Counted from the first letter of the stretch, positions 1-9,088 are shown. The stretch is DNA of 64,000 nt from Roseovarius pelagicus (GCF_025639885.1 NZ_CP106738.1:3410001-3474000); one strand, 5' to 3'. The notes: generated by a model from the letters alone, not told the origin. Numbers and translations are program-made.

Positions 1-2
1 TA

Positions 3-2201
3 TCAGGCGGCGTCTGCTTGCGCGGTGAAGCGCCCGTAGAAGCTTTGGCCCTTGTTCGCCATCTCACGCAGCAGGGCAGGTGTCGCAAAGCGGGGTCCGA
101 ACTCTTCAGTCAGGGCATCGCAGCGTTCTGCGGCGTAAGGTGTCCCGAGAATGTCGAGCCAAGCGAACGGACCACCCGACCAGGGGGCAAAGCCCCAAGC
201 CAGAATCGCGCCAACGTCGCCCTCGCGGATATCTTCCAATACGCCTTCTTCTAGCGCGCGGACCGCTTCGAGCACTTGGGCGAACATCAGGCGATGCTGC
301 ACCGTGATCAGGTCGGGCTGCTCATCCGCATGCGGATATTTCGCAGCCAACCCTTCCCAATAGCTCAGGCGCTTGCCCTTGTCGTCATAGTCAAAGAAGC
401 CAGCATTGGATTTGCGACCTAGACGGCCTTCGCCTTCCATCCAGAAGATCACCTCGTCAACGGCAGCGTCGGGATAGTCGTCGCCCATTGCGGCCTTGGT
501 CGCGCGGGCGATCTTGGCACCGAGGTCAATCGAGGTTTCATCGACCAACTGCAATGGTCCCACGGGGAAGCCCAACTGACGTGCTGCGTTGTCGATCAGT
601 GACGGTGCGACACCTTCGGCGACCATGCGCAGACCTTCGTTGATGTAGGGGATGATGCAGCGGTTGCAGTAGAAGAACCGCGCGTCATTCACCACGATGG
701 GCGTTTTTCGGATCTGGCGCACATAATCCAGCGCTTTGGCCACGGCGACCGGGCCTGTCTGTTCACCCTTGATGATTTCTACCAGCATCATCTTTTCAAC
801 GGGCGAAAAGAAGTGAATGCCGATGAATTGCTCCGGCTTGTCGCTGGCCTTGGCCAGTTCGGTGATCGGCAGGGTCGAGGTGTTGGTGGCAAAGATGCAA
901 TCATCGCCGACGACCTTAAGCACATTTTTGGTGACTTCGGCCTTTACTTTCGGGTCCTCGAATACAGCCTCGATGATCAGGTCGCAGCCCTTCAGCGCGT
1001 CGTAGTCGGTGGTTGCGGTGATGCGACCCAAGGCCTCTTCCTTCTTAGCTTCGGTTGCCTTGCCGCGCTTGATGCCCTTGTCCATATAGTCGGCGGTATA
1101 GGATTTCCCCTTGTCTGCCGCTTCTTGCTTCTGGTCGATCAGTACGACCTCCATGCCAGCCATGGCGGAGACAAGCGTGATGCCTGCACCCATCATACCC
1201 GCGCCCATGACGCCAACCTTTTTCACCCGTTGATCGGGTACTTCGGGACGGTTCGCACCTTTTTCCAGCGCCTCTTTGTTGATAAAGAGGCTGCGGATCA
1301 TCGCGCTAGATGAAGGGTTCAGCAGGACGTTGGTGAACCAACGTGCCTCAATCTTCAGTGCGGTATCAAACGGAACCAACGCTCCTTCATAGACCGCGCT
1401 CAACAGGGCTTTGGCCGCAGGGAAGGCACCTTGGGTCTTGCCGTTGACCATGGCGGAGGCGCCGACGAAGTTCATAAAGCCGGCAGGGTGGTAAGGTGCG
1501 CCACCGGGCATCTTGTAACCCTTTTCGTCCCACGGCTTTACAATCGTCGGCTCGCTCAGCACCCATGCGCGGGCGGCGTCCAGCAGCTCATCCGCAGGCA
1601 CGACTTCGTCCACGACACCAGCGGATTTTGCCTTTTTGGGGTCGTTCAGTTTGCCCTCCAGCAGCAGCGGGGCCGCAGCGATCGCGCCCAGTTTGCGTAC
1701 CAGTCGCGTGGTGCCGCCAGCGCCGGGAAAGATGCCGACCATGATTTCCGGCAGACCAATCTTGGCCTTTGGATTGTCGGCGGCAAAGATGCGATGGCAG
1801 GACAGTGGAATTTCCAACCCGATCCCCAGCGCAGTGCCGGGCAGGGCGGCGGCAATCGGTTTGCCGCCCTTGTTTGTCTTGGGGTCCATGCCTGCGCGCT
1901 CGATCTTGCGCAGGATCGCATGCATTCCCATCACGCCATCAAAGAGACCGCGCGCCGGATCGTCGCCCGCGTCTTCTTTCATCTTGGCGATGATGTTGAG
2001 GTCCATACCACCGGCAAAACTACCGTCCTTACCTGACGTGATGATGATGCCTTTCACGGTATCATCGGCCAACGCGTCATCGACTAATGCTTCAAGGTCA
2101 AGGAACCCTTGGCCGTTCATCACGTTCATCGATTTGCCGACCGTGTCCCAGGTGATGATCGCGACGCCATCGGCGTCTTTTTTCATTGTGAAATCAGTCA
2201 T
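3..2201 (-). CDS. fadJ: FadJ/FadB-type enoyl-CoA hydratase / 3-hydroxyacyl-CoA dehydrogenase
   Basis: A 732-aa bifunctional beta-oxidation enzyme. It hydrates enoyl-CoA and then oxidises the L-3-hydroxyacyl-CoA with NAD+. The crotonase domain fills about residues 1-190; Glu130 (in GIGLE) and Glu152 (in GLPE) sit where the family's two catalytic glutamates lie. The dehydrogenase half starts near residue 325 with the dinucleotide-binding motif GAGMMGAG (333-340), and an HFFSP segment follows with the expected active-site histidine. Length matches FadB/FadJ proteins (about 715-735 aa). The thiolase gene ends 21 bp upstream, so the two are probably co-transcribed as the FadBA-type complex. The ATG follows an AAGGAG-like Shine-Dalgarno. 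The stop codon lies 2 bp from the window edge. FadB versus FadJ cannot be decided from sequence alone. Confidence 0.95.
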   Translation of the reverse strand: MTDFTMKKDADGVAIITWDTVGKSMNVMNGQGFLDLEALVDDALADDTVKGIIITSGKDGSFAGGMDLNIIAKMKEDAGDDPARGLFDGVMGMHAILRKIERAGMDPKTNKGGKPIAAALPGTALGIGLEIPLSCHRIFAADNPKAKIGLPEIMVGIFPGAGGTTRLVRKLGAIAAAPLLLEGKLNDPKKAKSAGVVDEVVPADELLDAARAWVLSEPTIVKPWDEKGYKMPGGAPYHPAGFMNFVGASAMVNGKTQGAFPAAKALLSAVYEGALVPFDTALKIEARWFTNVLLNPSSSAMIRSLFINKEALEKGANRPEVPDQRVKKVGVMGAGMMGAGITLVSAMAGMEVVLIDQKQEAADKGKSYTADYMDKGIKRGKATEAKKEEALGRITATTDYDALKGCDLIIEAVFEDPKVKAEVTKNVLKVVGDDCIFATNTSTLPITELAKASDKPEQFIGIHFFSPVEKMMLVEIIKGEQTGPVAVAKALDYVRQIRKTPIVVNDARFFYCNRCIIPYINEGLRMVAEGVAPSLIDNAARQLGFPVGPLQLVDETSIDLGAKIARATKAAMGDDYPDAAVDEVIFWMEGEGRLGRKSNAGFFDYDDKGKRLSYWEGLAAKYPHADEQPDLITVQHRLMFAQVLEAVRALEEGVLEDIREGDVGAILAWGFAPWSGGPFAWLDILGTPYAAERCDALTEEFGPRFATPALLREMANKGQSFYGRFTAQADAA

Positions 2202-2222
2202 GTTTTATCTCCTTTGCGCGCT

Positions 2223-3434
2223 TTAAACGCGCTCGATGATCGTGGCGGCACCCATGCCCGATGCGATGCAGAGCGTGGCAAGGCCGGTTTGCTTGTCGGT
2301 GCGTTCCAACTCATCCAGCAATGTACCAATGATGATGGCACCGGTTGCACCCAGTGGGTGCCCCATCGCAATCGAGCCGCCATTCACGTTTACCAGTGCC
2401 GGATCGACATCAAACGCTTGCTGGAAGCGCAACACGACAGACGCGAATGCCTCGTTCACCTCAAAGAGGTCGATATCCCCGATCTGCATGCCGCTATCAG
2501 CGAGGATTTTCTGCGTTGCAGGAACCGGACCGGTCAACATGATCGTTGGATCGGTGCCGATCTTGCAGGTCTGGCGGATGCGTGCGCGGGGTTTGAGGCC
2601 CCATTTTTCACCGAACTCCGCGTTGCCGATCAGAACGCCGGCCGAGCCATCAACGATACCCGATGAGTTACCAGCGTGGTGAATGTGGTTGATCCGCTCC
2701 AGATGCGGGTATTTCAGCTTGGCCACGGCATCAAAGCCCGGCATCACTTCGCCCATTGCCTGAAACGCCGGGTTTAAACTGCCCAAAGTCTGCATATCAG
2801 TGCCGGGACGCATGTACTCGTCATGATCCAGAATGGTCAGGCCGTTCTGATCCTTTACCGTGATAACCGACTTGGCAAAACGGTTGTCATCCCACGCCGC
2901 CTTGGCCCGTTTCTGGGATTCCATCGCCAGCGCATCGGCCTGATCGCGGGTAAAGCCATATTCAGTTGCGATGATATCGGCGCTGATCCCTTGCGGGACA
3001 AAATAGGTCTCCATCGCAACGCTGGGATCGACAGCAATCGCCGCGCCGTCGCTGCCCATTGCCACACGGCCCATCATTTCGACCCCGCCGGCGATGTAGG
3101 CCTCACCTGCGCCGCCTTTGACTTGATTGGCGGCCAGATTCACCGCCTCCATACCCGACGCGCAGAACCGATTGATCGCGAGACCGGGAATGGATTCATC
3201 CAGATCCGAGGCCAGAACCGCCGTGCGTGCCAGGCAGCCGCCCTGTTCCATAACTTGGGTTACATTGCCCCAAATGACATCTTCGACGGCGTGCCCGTCC
3301 AGGCCATTGCGTTCTTTCAGGGCGTTCAACACCTGCGCACTGAGGCGCACGGCTGTCACTTCATGCAGGGCGCCATCCTTGCGGCCCTTGCCGCGCGGGG
3401 TGCGCACAGTGTCATAGATAAATGCGTCAGACAT
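2223..3434 (-). CDS. fadA: Acetyl-CoA C-acyltransferase (thiolase)
   Basis: A 403-aa thiolase of the FadA type that cleaves 3-ketoacyl-CoA with CoA in the last beta-oxidation step. The nucleophilic Cys91 lies in INRFCASGME, the histidine in AMGHPLGATG (about 359), and the second catalytic cysteine near 389 in CIASGMGAA. All three family motifs are intact and the length is normal. The start is supported by a clear AAGGAG ribosome-binding site just upstream. It sits between the GST gene (15 bp upstream) and the FadJ-like gene (21 bp downstream) on the same strand. A biosynthetic acetoacetyl-CoA role is possible, but the operon partners favour degradation. Confidence 0.95.
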   Translation of the reverse strand: MSDAFIYDTVRTPRGKGRKDGALHEVTAVRLSAQVLNALKERNGLDGHAVEDVIWGNVTQVMEQGGCLARTAVLASDLDESIPGLAINRFCASGMEAVNLAANQVKGGAGEAYIAGGVEMMGRVAMGSDGAAIAVDPSVAMETYFVPQGISADIIATEYGFTRDQADALAMESQKRAKAAWDDNRFAKSVITVKDQNGLTILDHDEYMRPGTDMQTLGSLNPAFQAMGEVMPGFDAVAKLKYPHLERINHIHHAGNSSGIVDGSAGVLIGNAEFGEKWGLKPRARIRQTCKIGTDPTIMLTGPVPATQKILADSGMQIGDIDLFEVNEAFASVVLRFQQAFDVDPALVNVNGGSIAMGHPLGATGAIIIGTLLDELERTDKQTGLATLCIASGMGAATIIERV

Positions 3435-3448
3435 ATCGGTCTCCTTTT

Positions 3449-4084
3449 TTACGCGCGGTCAGCCGGGCTGCCGGGCATCAGATCGTATGGGTGTTTCCAG
3501 CCGGGGATGTTTTCAATATTCGAAAGCCACCGGTCTATGTTGGGCCAATCCTTGCGGTCAAAGCCGAAAGGTTCAGGGTAGAAGAGGTAGCCACAGCACG
3601 AGAGGTCCGCATTGGTGATCGCGTCACCTACGATCCATTCCCGTCCCTTCAGATGGGTGTCGAGTACGGCATAGGCCGCCTTAAGCCGTGCCTGACTGAA
3701 ACCGATCACTTCTGCGGGACGCTTGTTCTCGGGTAGGAAGTTCATCAGGAACCGCACCATGCCCGCTTGGCTGCTTAGTTTGTGATTGTCCCAGAAAACC
3801 CAGCGCATGACCTCGCGCTGCTCTTCGGGTGTGCTGCCGCCAAAGCGACCGGTCTTTTCGGTGATATACATCTGTATCACCCCCGATTGCGTCAGCGTGG
3901 TATCCCCATCCACCAGCACGGGTACTTCGCCCATCACGTTGAGTTGGCGAAATTCGTCGCTGCGGGCGGCACCGCCAAAGAAATCCACATAAACAGGCGT
4001 CCATTCCATCCCTGACAATTCCAGCGCCAAAGCGGCTTTGTAGGCGTTTCCGCTTTCTCCCATGCAGTAGAGTTCGATCGTCAT
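3449..4084 (-). CDS. Glutathione S-transferase family protein
   Basis: A 211-aa protein with an N-terminal thioredoxin-like GST domain (IELYCMGESGNAYK, then the cis-proline turn GEVPVLV) and an all-helical C-terminal domain. The open frame extends 28 codons further upstream, but the ATG at 4084 is preceded by GGGAGG at good spacing and begins directly with the GST beta strand, so I use it. It lies between an acyl-CoA dehydrogenase and the thiolase on the same strand. That suggests conjugation or detoxification of electrophilic acyl intermediates, but the substrate is unknown. A stem-loop lies 58 bp upstream of the start. Confidence 0.9.
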   Translation of the reverse strand: MTIELYCMGESGNAYKAALALELSGMEWTPVYVDFFGGAARSDEFRQLNVMGEVPVLVDGDTTLTQSGVIQMYITEKTGRFGGSTPEEQREVMRWVFWDNHKLSSQAGMVRFLMNFLPENKRPAEVIGFSQARLKAAYAVLDTHLKGREWIVGDAITNADLSCCGYLFYPEPFGFDRKDWPNIDRWLSNIENIPGWKHPYDLMPGSPADRA

Positions 4085-4141
4085 TCTATCCTCCCAGTGC
4101 CGTTTTGGCGGCAGGCCGTTGATTTTTAGTACTTTTAGGAG

Positions 4142-4169
4142 GGTGAAAGCGCAGACTGATGCTTTCACC
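4142..4169 (-). promoter_or_regulatory. Intergenic stem-loop, 9-bp perfect arms
   Basis: GGTGAAAGC (4142-4150) and GCTTTCACC (4161-4169) form a perfect 9-bp inverted repeat with a 10-nt loop. It lies in the 141-bp gap between the acyl-CoA dehydrogenase stop (4226) and the GST start (4084). No U-tract follows on the minus strand, so it looks more like an RNA-processing or attenuation hairpin, or an operator, than a strong intrinsic terminator. Confidence 0.5.
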
Positions 4170-4225
4170 TTTCGTCAAAATATCACCGCCGGGGACGTTC
4201 CAGGATCGATACCCGGTTGGCCTGA

Positions 4226-5377
4226 TCAAGCGGTTCTCTTCTCGGTAAAGCTGCGCGCGATCAACTCCTTCATGATCTCGTTTGTGCCGCCATAGATTTT
4301 CTGTACGCGCGCATCGGCCCACATTTCGGCCACGGCATATTCTTGCATGAAGCCATAGCCACCATGCAGTTGAACGCAGTCATCCAGCACGTCACATTGC
4401 GTATCGGTGAGCCAGTATTTTGCCATCGCGGCCTTCTCGACGCTCAGCGCGCCGTGCAAATGCTCGGTGATGCATTCATCCAGAAATGCCCGCGCTACCT
4501 TGGTGCGTGTCAGGCATTCTGCCAGCTTGAACCGGGTGTTCTGGAACTGTGTCAGCGGTCCTCCGAAAGCTTCGCGTTCATTGCAATAGGCGATCGTGCG
4601 CGCCACTGCGCCCTCCATCGCGCCCACCGCGCCGCAACCAATGATCAACCGCTCTTGTGGCAGTTGGTTCATCATCTGGCCAAACCCCAAGCCTTCGGCG
4701 TCACCGAGGATGTTTTCGGGGGCAATCTCGACATTGTCGAAAAACAGCTCCGAGGTGTCCGCAGCGTGCAGTCCGACCTTGTCAAGGTTGCGTCCGCGCG
4801 AGAATCCTTTTGCGCCATCGGTCTCGACAACCACAAGCGAGACGCCCTTGGCGCCAGCTTTGGGATCGGTCTTGGCGGCGACGATGATCAGATTGGCATG
4901 CTGGCCATTGGTGATGAATGTTTTCTGGCCCGACAGGCGATAGGCGTTGCCATCGCGCACGGCCTTGGTCTTGATACCCTGCACGTCCGAGCCTGCAGCG
5001 GGTTCGGTCATTGCCAAAGCGCCGACCATTTCGCCGGTGACCATCTTTGGCAACCAGCGTTTTTTCTGCTCTTCGGTGCCGTAGGCGAGGATGTAATGCG
5101 CGACGATGCCGGAATGGATCGGGTTGCCCCAGCTGGCTAGGTTGGCGCGCGGCGCTTCCATCAGGATGACGGCCTCGTGACCAAAATCACCACCGGCACC
5201 ACCATATTCCTCCGGGATCGAGGGGCAGAGCAACCCCAGCGCCCCGGCCTGCTGCCATGTCTCGCGGTCCATCTGACCGGCTTTGCGCCACCGCTCGAAG
5301 TGCGGGGCCCATTCGGCCTCGATAAAGCTGCGGGTCATGTCCGCCAGCATTTCGTGCTCTTCTGTCATCCAAGTCAT
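4226..5377 (-). CDS. Acyl-CoA dehydrogenase (short/medium-chain type)
   Basis: A 383-aa FAD-dependent acyl-CoA dehydrogenase, catalysing alpha,beta-dehydrogenation of acyl-CoA with electrons passed to ETF. It has the usual order of N-terminal helical, middle beta (MTEPAAGSD flavin/substrate motif near residue 140) and C-terminal helical domains. The C-terminal [11 protein letters not shown] segment contains the FAD/active-site loop, and its Glu is a possible catalytic base. Length is typical (380-390 aa). It follows a 70-aa gene by 13 bp and a second, longer acyl-CoA dehydrogenase, so it belongs to one beta-oxidation operon. Chain-length specificity cannot be read from the sequence. Confidence 0.95.
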   Translation of the reverse strand: MTWMTEEHEMLADMTRSFIEAEWAPHFERWRKAGQMDRETWQQAGALGLLCPSIPEEYGGAGGDFGHEAVILMEAPRANLASWGNPIHSGIVAHYILAYGTEEQKKRWLPKMVTGEMVGALAMTEPAAGSDVQGIKTKAVRDGNAYRLSGQKTFITNGQHANLIIVAAKTDPKAGAKGVSLVVVETDGAKGFSRGRNLDKVGLHAADTSELFFDNVEIAPENILGDAEGLGFGQMMNQLPQERLIIGCGAVGAMEGAVARTIAYCNEREAFGGPLTQFQNTRFKLAECLTRTKVARAFLDECITEHLHGALSVEKAAMAKYWLTDTQCDVLDDCVQLHGGYGFMQEYAVAEMWADARVQKIYGGTNEIMKELIARSFTEKRTA

Positions 5378-5390
5378 CGGATGGCTCCCC

Positions 5391-5603
5391 TTAGCGTTTG
5401 CGCGCGTCCAGTTCAGAATTGAAAATTCTCAGCCGGTGCGAAAACGTGTCTTCGTCGATCACGCTGTCGAAGTTCTCAAAGAGAAAAGACAGTGCCTCGC
5501 CTTCATCCAACCCGGCCTCAGCGGCGAATTTCCGCAAGCGGCGATAGCCTTCTTCGGTCATTGCCGCGTTAAAGCGCCGCGTCAGGCGAAAGCGTTTTGG
5601 CAT
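5391..5603 (-). CDS. Small ribbon-helix-helix-like protein in the beta-oxidation operon
   Basis: A 70-aa basic protein of no family I can name. Predicted layout: a short basic strand ([13 protein letters not shown], residues 3-15), a helix ([16 protein letters not shown]), a turn, and a second helix ([15 protein letters not shown]). Strand-helix-helix in 45-50 residues, with alternating basic and hydrophobic residues in the strand, is the pattern of MetJ/Arc/CopG DNA-binding proteins. It sits 13 bp upstream of one acyl-CoA dehydrogenase and downstream of another; a REP-like palindrome fills the gap behind it. The function is inferred from the pattern and position only. Confidence 0.7.
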   Translation of the reverse strand: MPKRFRLTRRFNAAMTEEGYRRLRKFAAEAGLDEGEALSFLFENFDSVIDEDTFSHRLRIFNSELDARKR

Positions 5604-5617
5604 CTGTCGGTCCCCCC

Positions 5618-5641
5618 CGTAGGCCGGGCTTCAGCCCGGCA
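5618..5641 (-). repeat. REP-like palindromic repeat, copy 1
   Basis: A 24-bp unit with the 5' tetranucleotide GTAG followed by a perfect hairpin: GCCGGGC (5623-5629), loop TTCA, GCCCGGC (5634-5640). It is identical over 24 bp to the copy at 20867-20890. A GTAG head plus a GC-rich palindrome is the layout of REP elements mobilised by TnpA-REP (RAYT) transposases. It lies 4 bp past the stop of the long acyl-CoA dehydrogenase, between that gene and the 70-aa gene. Confidence 0.75.
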
Positions 5642-5645
5642 CCCG

Positions 5646-7421
5646 TTAAAATTGCTCGGCGTCCAGCCCCATCACCGGCTCTGCGCCTGATTGGATACGC
5701 GCCAGATGCATGGCCGTCGCGGGCAGGCGGCGTTGCATGTAGAAACGTCCGGTTTTCAACTTCGCCTCGTAAAACGCCTTGTCGCCGCTGCCGTCCTCCA
5801 GTGCCGAGAGTGCGGCGCGCGCCATGCGTCCCCACATCAGGCCGAGACAGACATGCCCGAAGAGGTGCATGAAGTCATAACTGCCCGAGAGCGCGGCATT
5901 GGGGTTTTTCATGCCATTCTGCATGAAGAACATACCGGCAGTCTGCAAATCCTTCGATGCAGCCTTCAGCGGCTCGACGAAGTCACTCATTCCTTCCACG
6001 TCCTTATTATCTTTGCAGAAGTTTTTGACCATTTCAAAGAAGGCCATGACGTGCTTGCCGCTGTCCTGTGCCAGTTTCCGGCCCACCAGATCGAGCGCCT
6101 GAACACCGTTGGCGCCTTCGTAGATCATCGCAATCCGTGCGTCGCGGGTGTATTGTGACATGCCGGATTCTTCGATGTAGCCATGACCGCCATATATTTG
6201 CTGTGCCAGCACAGTCATGTCGTAGCCTTCGTCCGTCAGGAAGCCCTTGACCACAGGCGTCATCAGCGAAATCAGGCCTTCGGCCGCAGCGTCATCACCG
6301 CGGTGCGACTGGTCAATCAGCTGAGCACTCCACAGAAGGAATGCCCGCGCCCCTTCGATAAATGATTTCTGATCCATCAGGCTACGGCGGATGTCAGGAT
6401 GCACAATCAATGGATCGGCAGGGCCATCGGGGTTTTCTGCACCGGTCACGGCGCGGCCCTGCAGCCGGTCCTTGGCATAGATCACCGCGTTTTGATACGC
6501 GATTTCGGCTTGGGCGAGGCCCTGCATACCGACGCCGATGCGCGCTTCGTTCATCATCGTGAACATGGCGCGCATGCCTTTGTGCATATCGCCCAGCAGC
6601 CAACCTTTGGCACCGTCATAATCCATCACGCAGGTGGAATTGCCGTGAATGCCCATCTTTTCTTCGATCTTGCCGCATTTCACGCCGTTGCGGTCGCCCA
6701 GACTGCCATCGTCGTTGATCAGGAATTTCGGTACGATAAACAGGCTCACGCCCTTGATCCCTTCGGGGCCGCCGGGGATTTTGGCCAGCACCAGATGGAT
6801 GATGTTGTCGGCCATGTCATGCTCGCCCGACGAGATAAAGATCTTCTGCCCGGTGATCGCATAGCTACCATCGTCCTGCGGCTCTGCCTTGGACCGCATC
6901 AGGCCCAGGTCGGTGCCGCAGTGAGGTTCTGTCAGGTTCATCGTGCCGGTCCATTCGCACGAGAACATGTTTGGCAGATAAGTCTGCTTTTGTTCGTCTG
7001 TCCCATGGGTCAGAATCGCGGATGCGGCACCGTGGGTCAGACCCTGATACATCGTGAACGCCTGATTAGCCGCCGAGAACATCTCGCCGACAGCAGTGCC
7101 CAGAACGTAGGGCATATTTTGTCCGCCATATTCTTCGGGCAGGTCAAGCGCGGTCCAACCGCCCTCGCGCACCTGATCGAATGCTGCCTTAAAACCAGTC
7201 GGGGTTCGCACGACACCGTTTTCAAGAACACAACCTTCGGTGTCACCCACAGGGTTCAATGGGGCCAGCACTTCACCAGCGATTTTGCCCGCTTCTTCCA
7301 GCACCGCGCCAGTGAATTCGGCGTCAAGCTCGGCATAGCCGGGGGTATCGGCCTGCGATACGTTCAGTACGTTATGCAGAACGAATTGGGTATCCTTGGT
7401 GGGGGCAATGTAGCTGGGCAT
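5646..7421 (-). CDS. Long acyl-CoA dehydrogenase (FadE/DmdC type, with C-terminal extra domain)
   Basis: A 591-aa acyl-CoA dehydrogenase of the long subfamily. After the N-terminal, middle ([11 protein letters not shown]) and C-terminal dehydrogenase domains, with the catalytic-base region [12 protein letters not shown], comes about 130 residues of an acetyl-CoA-dehydrogenase-like C-terminal domain. This subfamily includes the methylmercaptopropionyl-CoA dehydrogenase DmdC of roseobacters as well as general FadE enzymes. The upstream frame is open for 32 more codons, but the ATG at 7421 starts the conserved [11 protein letters not shown]-terminus. The MerR gene ends 41 bp upstream, so regulator and enzyme may be co-transcribed. 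A REP-like palindrome follows the stop. Confidence 0.93.
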   Translation of the reverse strand: MPSYIAPTKDTQFVLHNVLNVSQADTPGYAELDAEFTGAVLEEAGKIAGEVLAPLNPVGDTEGCVLENGVVRTPTGFKAAFDQVREGGWTALDLPEEYGGQNMPYVLGTAVGEMFSAANQAFTMYQGLTHGAASAILTHGTDEQKQTYLPNMFSCEWTGTMNLTEPHCGTDLGLMRSKAEPQDDGSYAITGQKIFISSGEHDMADNIIHLVLAKIPGGPEGIKGVSLFIVPKFLINDDGSLGDRNGVKCGKIEEKMGIHGNSTCVMDYDGAKGWLLGDMHKGMRAMFTMMNEARIGVGMQGLAQAEIAYQNAVIYAKDRLQGRAVTGAENPDGPADPLIVHPDIRRSLMDQKSFIEGARAFLLWSAQLIDQSHRGDDAAAEGLISLMTPVVKGFLTDEGYDMTVLAQQIYGGHGYIEESGMSQYTRDARIAMIYEGANGVQALDLVGRKLAQDSGKHVMAFFEMVKNFCKDNKDVEGMSDFVEPLKAASKDLQTAGMFFMQNGMKNPNAALSGSYDFMHLFGHVCLGLMWGRMARAALSALEDGSGDKAFYEAKLKTGRFYMQRRLPATAMHLARIQSGAEPVMGLDAEQF

Positions 7422-7462
7422 GTCGTGTATTCCCTGAGTTTTCGTGGTTGTTTCTTGGTTGA

Positions 7463-7864
7463 TTATTCTGCGGCGTCGCTGGCCCGGCTCATTGAGGCGA
7501 GCACTTTCTCGACCCATGCCATCTGTTCACGCAGATCAGAAATGGCGTCTTCGAGTTCCGTGCGCTGGTGCTCCATGTCCCGCAGCCGTTCAGCGGCCAA
7601 TTCACGGGTTCGCACCATTTGGGCATGTTGCTGGTCACCGGTGTCATAGAGATCGAGCAGTTGACGAATTTCTTCGAGGCTGAAGCCAAAGCGCTTGCCG
7701 CGCAGGATCAGCTTCAGACGCGCGCGGTCGCGCTTGGTGAACAGTCGCTTTTGCCCTTCGCGGATCGGTGCAAGCAGTTCCTTGGACTCGTAAAAGCGCA
7801 AAGTTCGGGGCGTTACCTCGAACGCGTCGCACATTTCACGGATAGTCATAATATCGGCGGTCAT
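7463..7864 (-). CDS. MerR-family regulator (LiuR/fatty-acid type), proximal copy
   Basis: A 133-aa MerR-family protein. A winged helix-turn-helix lies at the N-terminus ([20 protein letters not shown]), then the second helix-turn-helix ([18 protein letters not shown]), then a long C-terminal dimerisation coiled coil from about residue 80. It lacks the cysteines of metal-sensing MerR proteins. It resembles the LiuR-like class that controls branched-chain or fatty acyl-CoA catabolism. It is first in line to the acyl-CoA dehydrogenase gene 41 bp downstream, so it most likely regulates this operon. Met6 is an alternative start. A candidate operator lies about 66 bp upstream. Confidence 0.92.
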   Translation of the reverse strand: MTADIMTIREMCDAFEVTPRTLRFYESKELLAPIREGQKRLFTKRDRARLKLILRGKRFGFSLEEIRQLLDLYDTGDQQHAQMVRTRELAAERLRDMEHQRTELEDAISDLREQMAWVEKVLASMSRASDAAE

Positions 7865-7929
7865 ATCAATCCTGGAGTCTCGTTTCGGTTGTGCTCGATA
7901 TGTAGTCTCAAGCTGAACTTACAACGGGA

Positions 7930-7948
7930 ATTGACGTTTACGTAAGTC
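7930..7948. promoter_or_regulatory. Candidate MerR/LiuR-type operator
   Basis: ATTGACGTTTACGTAAGTC holds two ACGT units separated by TT, with a perfect TTACGTAA palindrome in the middle. It sits 66 bp upstream of the MerR start, in the only sizeable non-coding gap before the acyl-CoA dehydrogenase operon. I recall LiuR-type operators as ACGTNNACGT-like; that similarity is from memory and was not scored. Confidence 0.45.
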
Positions 7949-8034
7949 CGACGTCGCGTCACTTTTGGGGGATTGTTGGTTTATCCGGTAAAACCAAGGT
8001 CTGGTTTGCTGCCTGACGAGCCGCAGACCGAGGC

Positions 8035-8406
8035 TCAGTTCTTCAGAGAGGCGGAAGTATCATCGCGGAGCTTTTGCAATTCTTCTATCGCTTCGTCAAT
8101 CTGTTCACGCTGATCGGCGAGCTCGCGTAGCTGCTTATCCGCCAGATCAATCCAACTGCTCATTTGCGCAGTTGTGCCGTCGTTCTCGTAGATCAGTAGC
8201 CACTGACGAATTTCTTCTAGGCTGAAGCCGAACTTGCGCCCTCGAAGGATGAGCGTCATTCGTGCCATTTCCCGAGCGCCATAGTATCGCGCACGCCCGT
8301 CTCGTTCGGGCTGAAGCAGCTCGATATACTCGTAATATCTCAGTGTACGCGGCGTTACGTCGAACTTTGCGCACATCTGCTTTAGGGACAAACGTGGTTC
8401 TGGCAT
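8035..8406 (-). CDS. MerR-family regulator, distal tandem paralogue
   Basis: A 123-aa MerR-family regulator clearly paralogous to the downstream gene. Both share VTPRTLR(F/Y)YE and LILRG(R/K)(K/R)[10 protein letters not shown], with the same coiled-coil tail. The coil contains a run of Gln, Asp and Glu residues. Start chosen at the ATG at 8406, which gives the normal MerR N-terminus; an ATG at 8436 adds 10 residues without a better ribosome-binding site. It is separated from the proximal MerR gene by 170 bp holding the ACGT-rich site. It may cross-regulate the same promoter or a different acyl-CoA pathway. Confidence 0.9.
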   Translation of the reverse strand: MPEPRLSLKQMCAKFDVTPRTLRYYEYIELLQPERDGRARYYGAREMARMTLILRGRKFGFSLEEIRQWLLIYENDGTTAQMSSWIDLADKQLRELADQREQIDEAIEELQKLRDDTSASLKN

Positions 8407-8622
8407 CGCTACACCCAACGCGAAACATGGCATCAAGTTCCGTCAGAGTGCCGTATTTTTGAACATTGTGAAACCCCTTCATTGCCGCAGGTCGACCGCG
8501 ATTTGGCGCTCTTGGGGCTGCGGTGCCGGACGTGGGTTGCGCCAATCGGCGCTTGCGTGCTGTGGGCCAAGTGACAATAAAGGCGGCGTAATCCCGAAGC
8601 GATGGTATACAAGGTCCGTGAC

Positions 8623-9054
8623 ATGAGCAGCATAAACGATGACGGCAACCATCCGGGAATGCAGTTCTTTCGCGAGCTGCCTCATGCGGTGGCGCTTGGC
8701 ATGACGGCCCATGTTATGAAGGATGGTCGTGCAGAGATGGCGATGCCTTGGGATCAAAAGCTGGTTGGTGATCCCGAAAGCGGCGTCATCCACGGTGGAG
8801 CGGTCAGTGCTTTGATGGATACCTGTTGTGGTGCCGCGGCGATGTGTCATCCTGAGTCTGTCGGGGGTACCGCAACGATCGCGCTTCGGATCGACTATAT
8901 GCGTCCTGCGACGCCGGGCCAGACAATCCGAGCCCGCGCCGAGTGCTATCATATCACCCGGTCCGTCGCTTTTGTTCGGGCGACAGCTCTGGACGATGAT
9001 GATGATCGACCGGTCGCTACAGCCACCGGTACCTTTACCGTGGAGGGCAAGTGA
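8623..9054 (+). CDS. PaaI-family hotdog thioesterase
   Basis: A 143-aa single hotdog domain that hydrolyses acyl- or aryl-CoA thioesters. The GVIHGGAVSALMDTCCGAA segment is the PaaI signature around the central helix; the gene ends with the usual GTFTVEGK strand. I prefer the ATG at 8623, which has AAGG 8 nt upstream, over the ATG at 8602, where no ribosome-binding site is seen. Its TGA overlaps the ATG at 9054 in a TGATG arrangement, which implies coupling to the next thioesterase gene. Divergent from the MerR pair. Confidence 0.88.
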   Translation: MSSINDDGNHPGMQFFRELPHAVALGMTAHVMKDGRAEMAMPWDQKLVGDPESGVIHGGAVSALMDTCCGAAAMCHPESVGGTATIALRIDYMRPATPGQTIRARAECYHITRSVAFVRATALDDDDDRPVATATGTFTVEGK

Positions 9055-9088
9055 TGGAAAAGCCCCCCGCCGCCCGCGCCCGGAGCCA

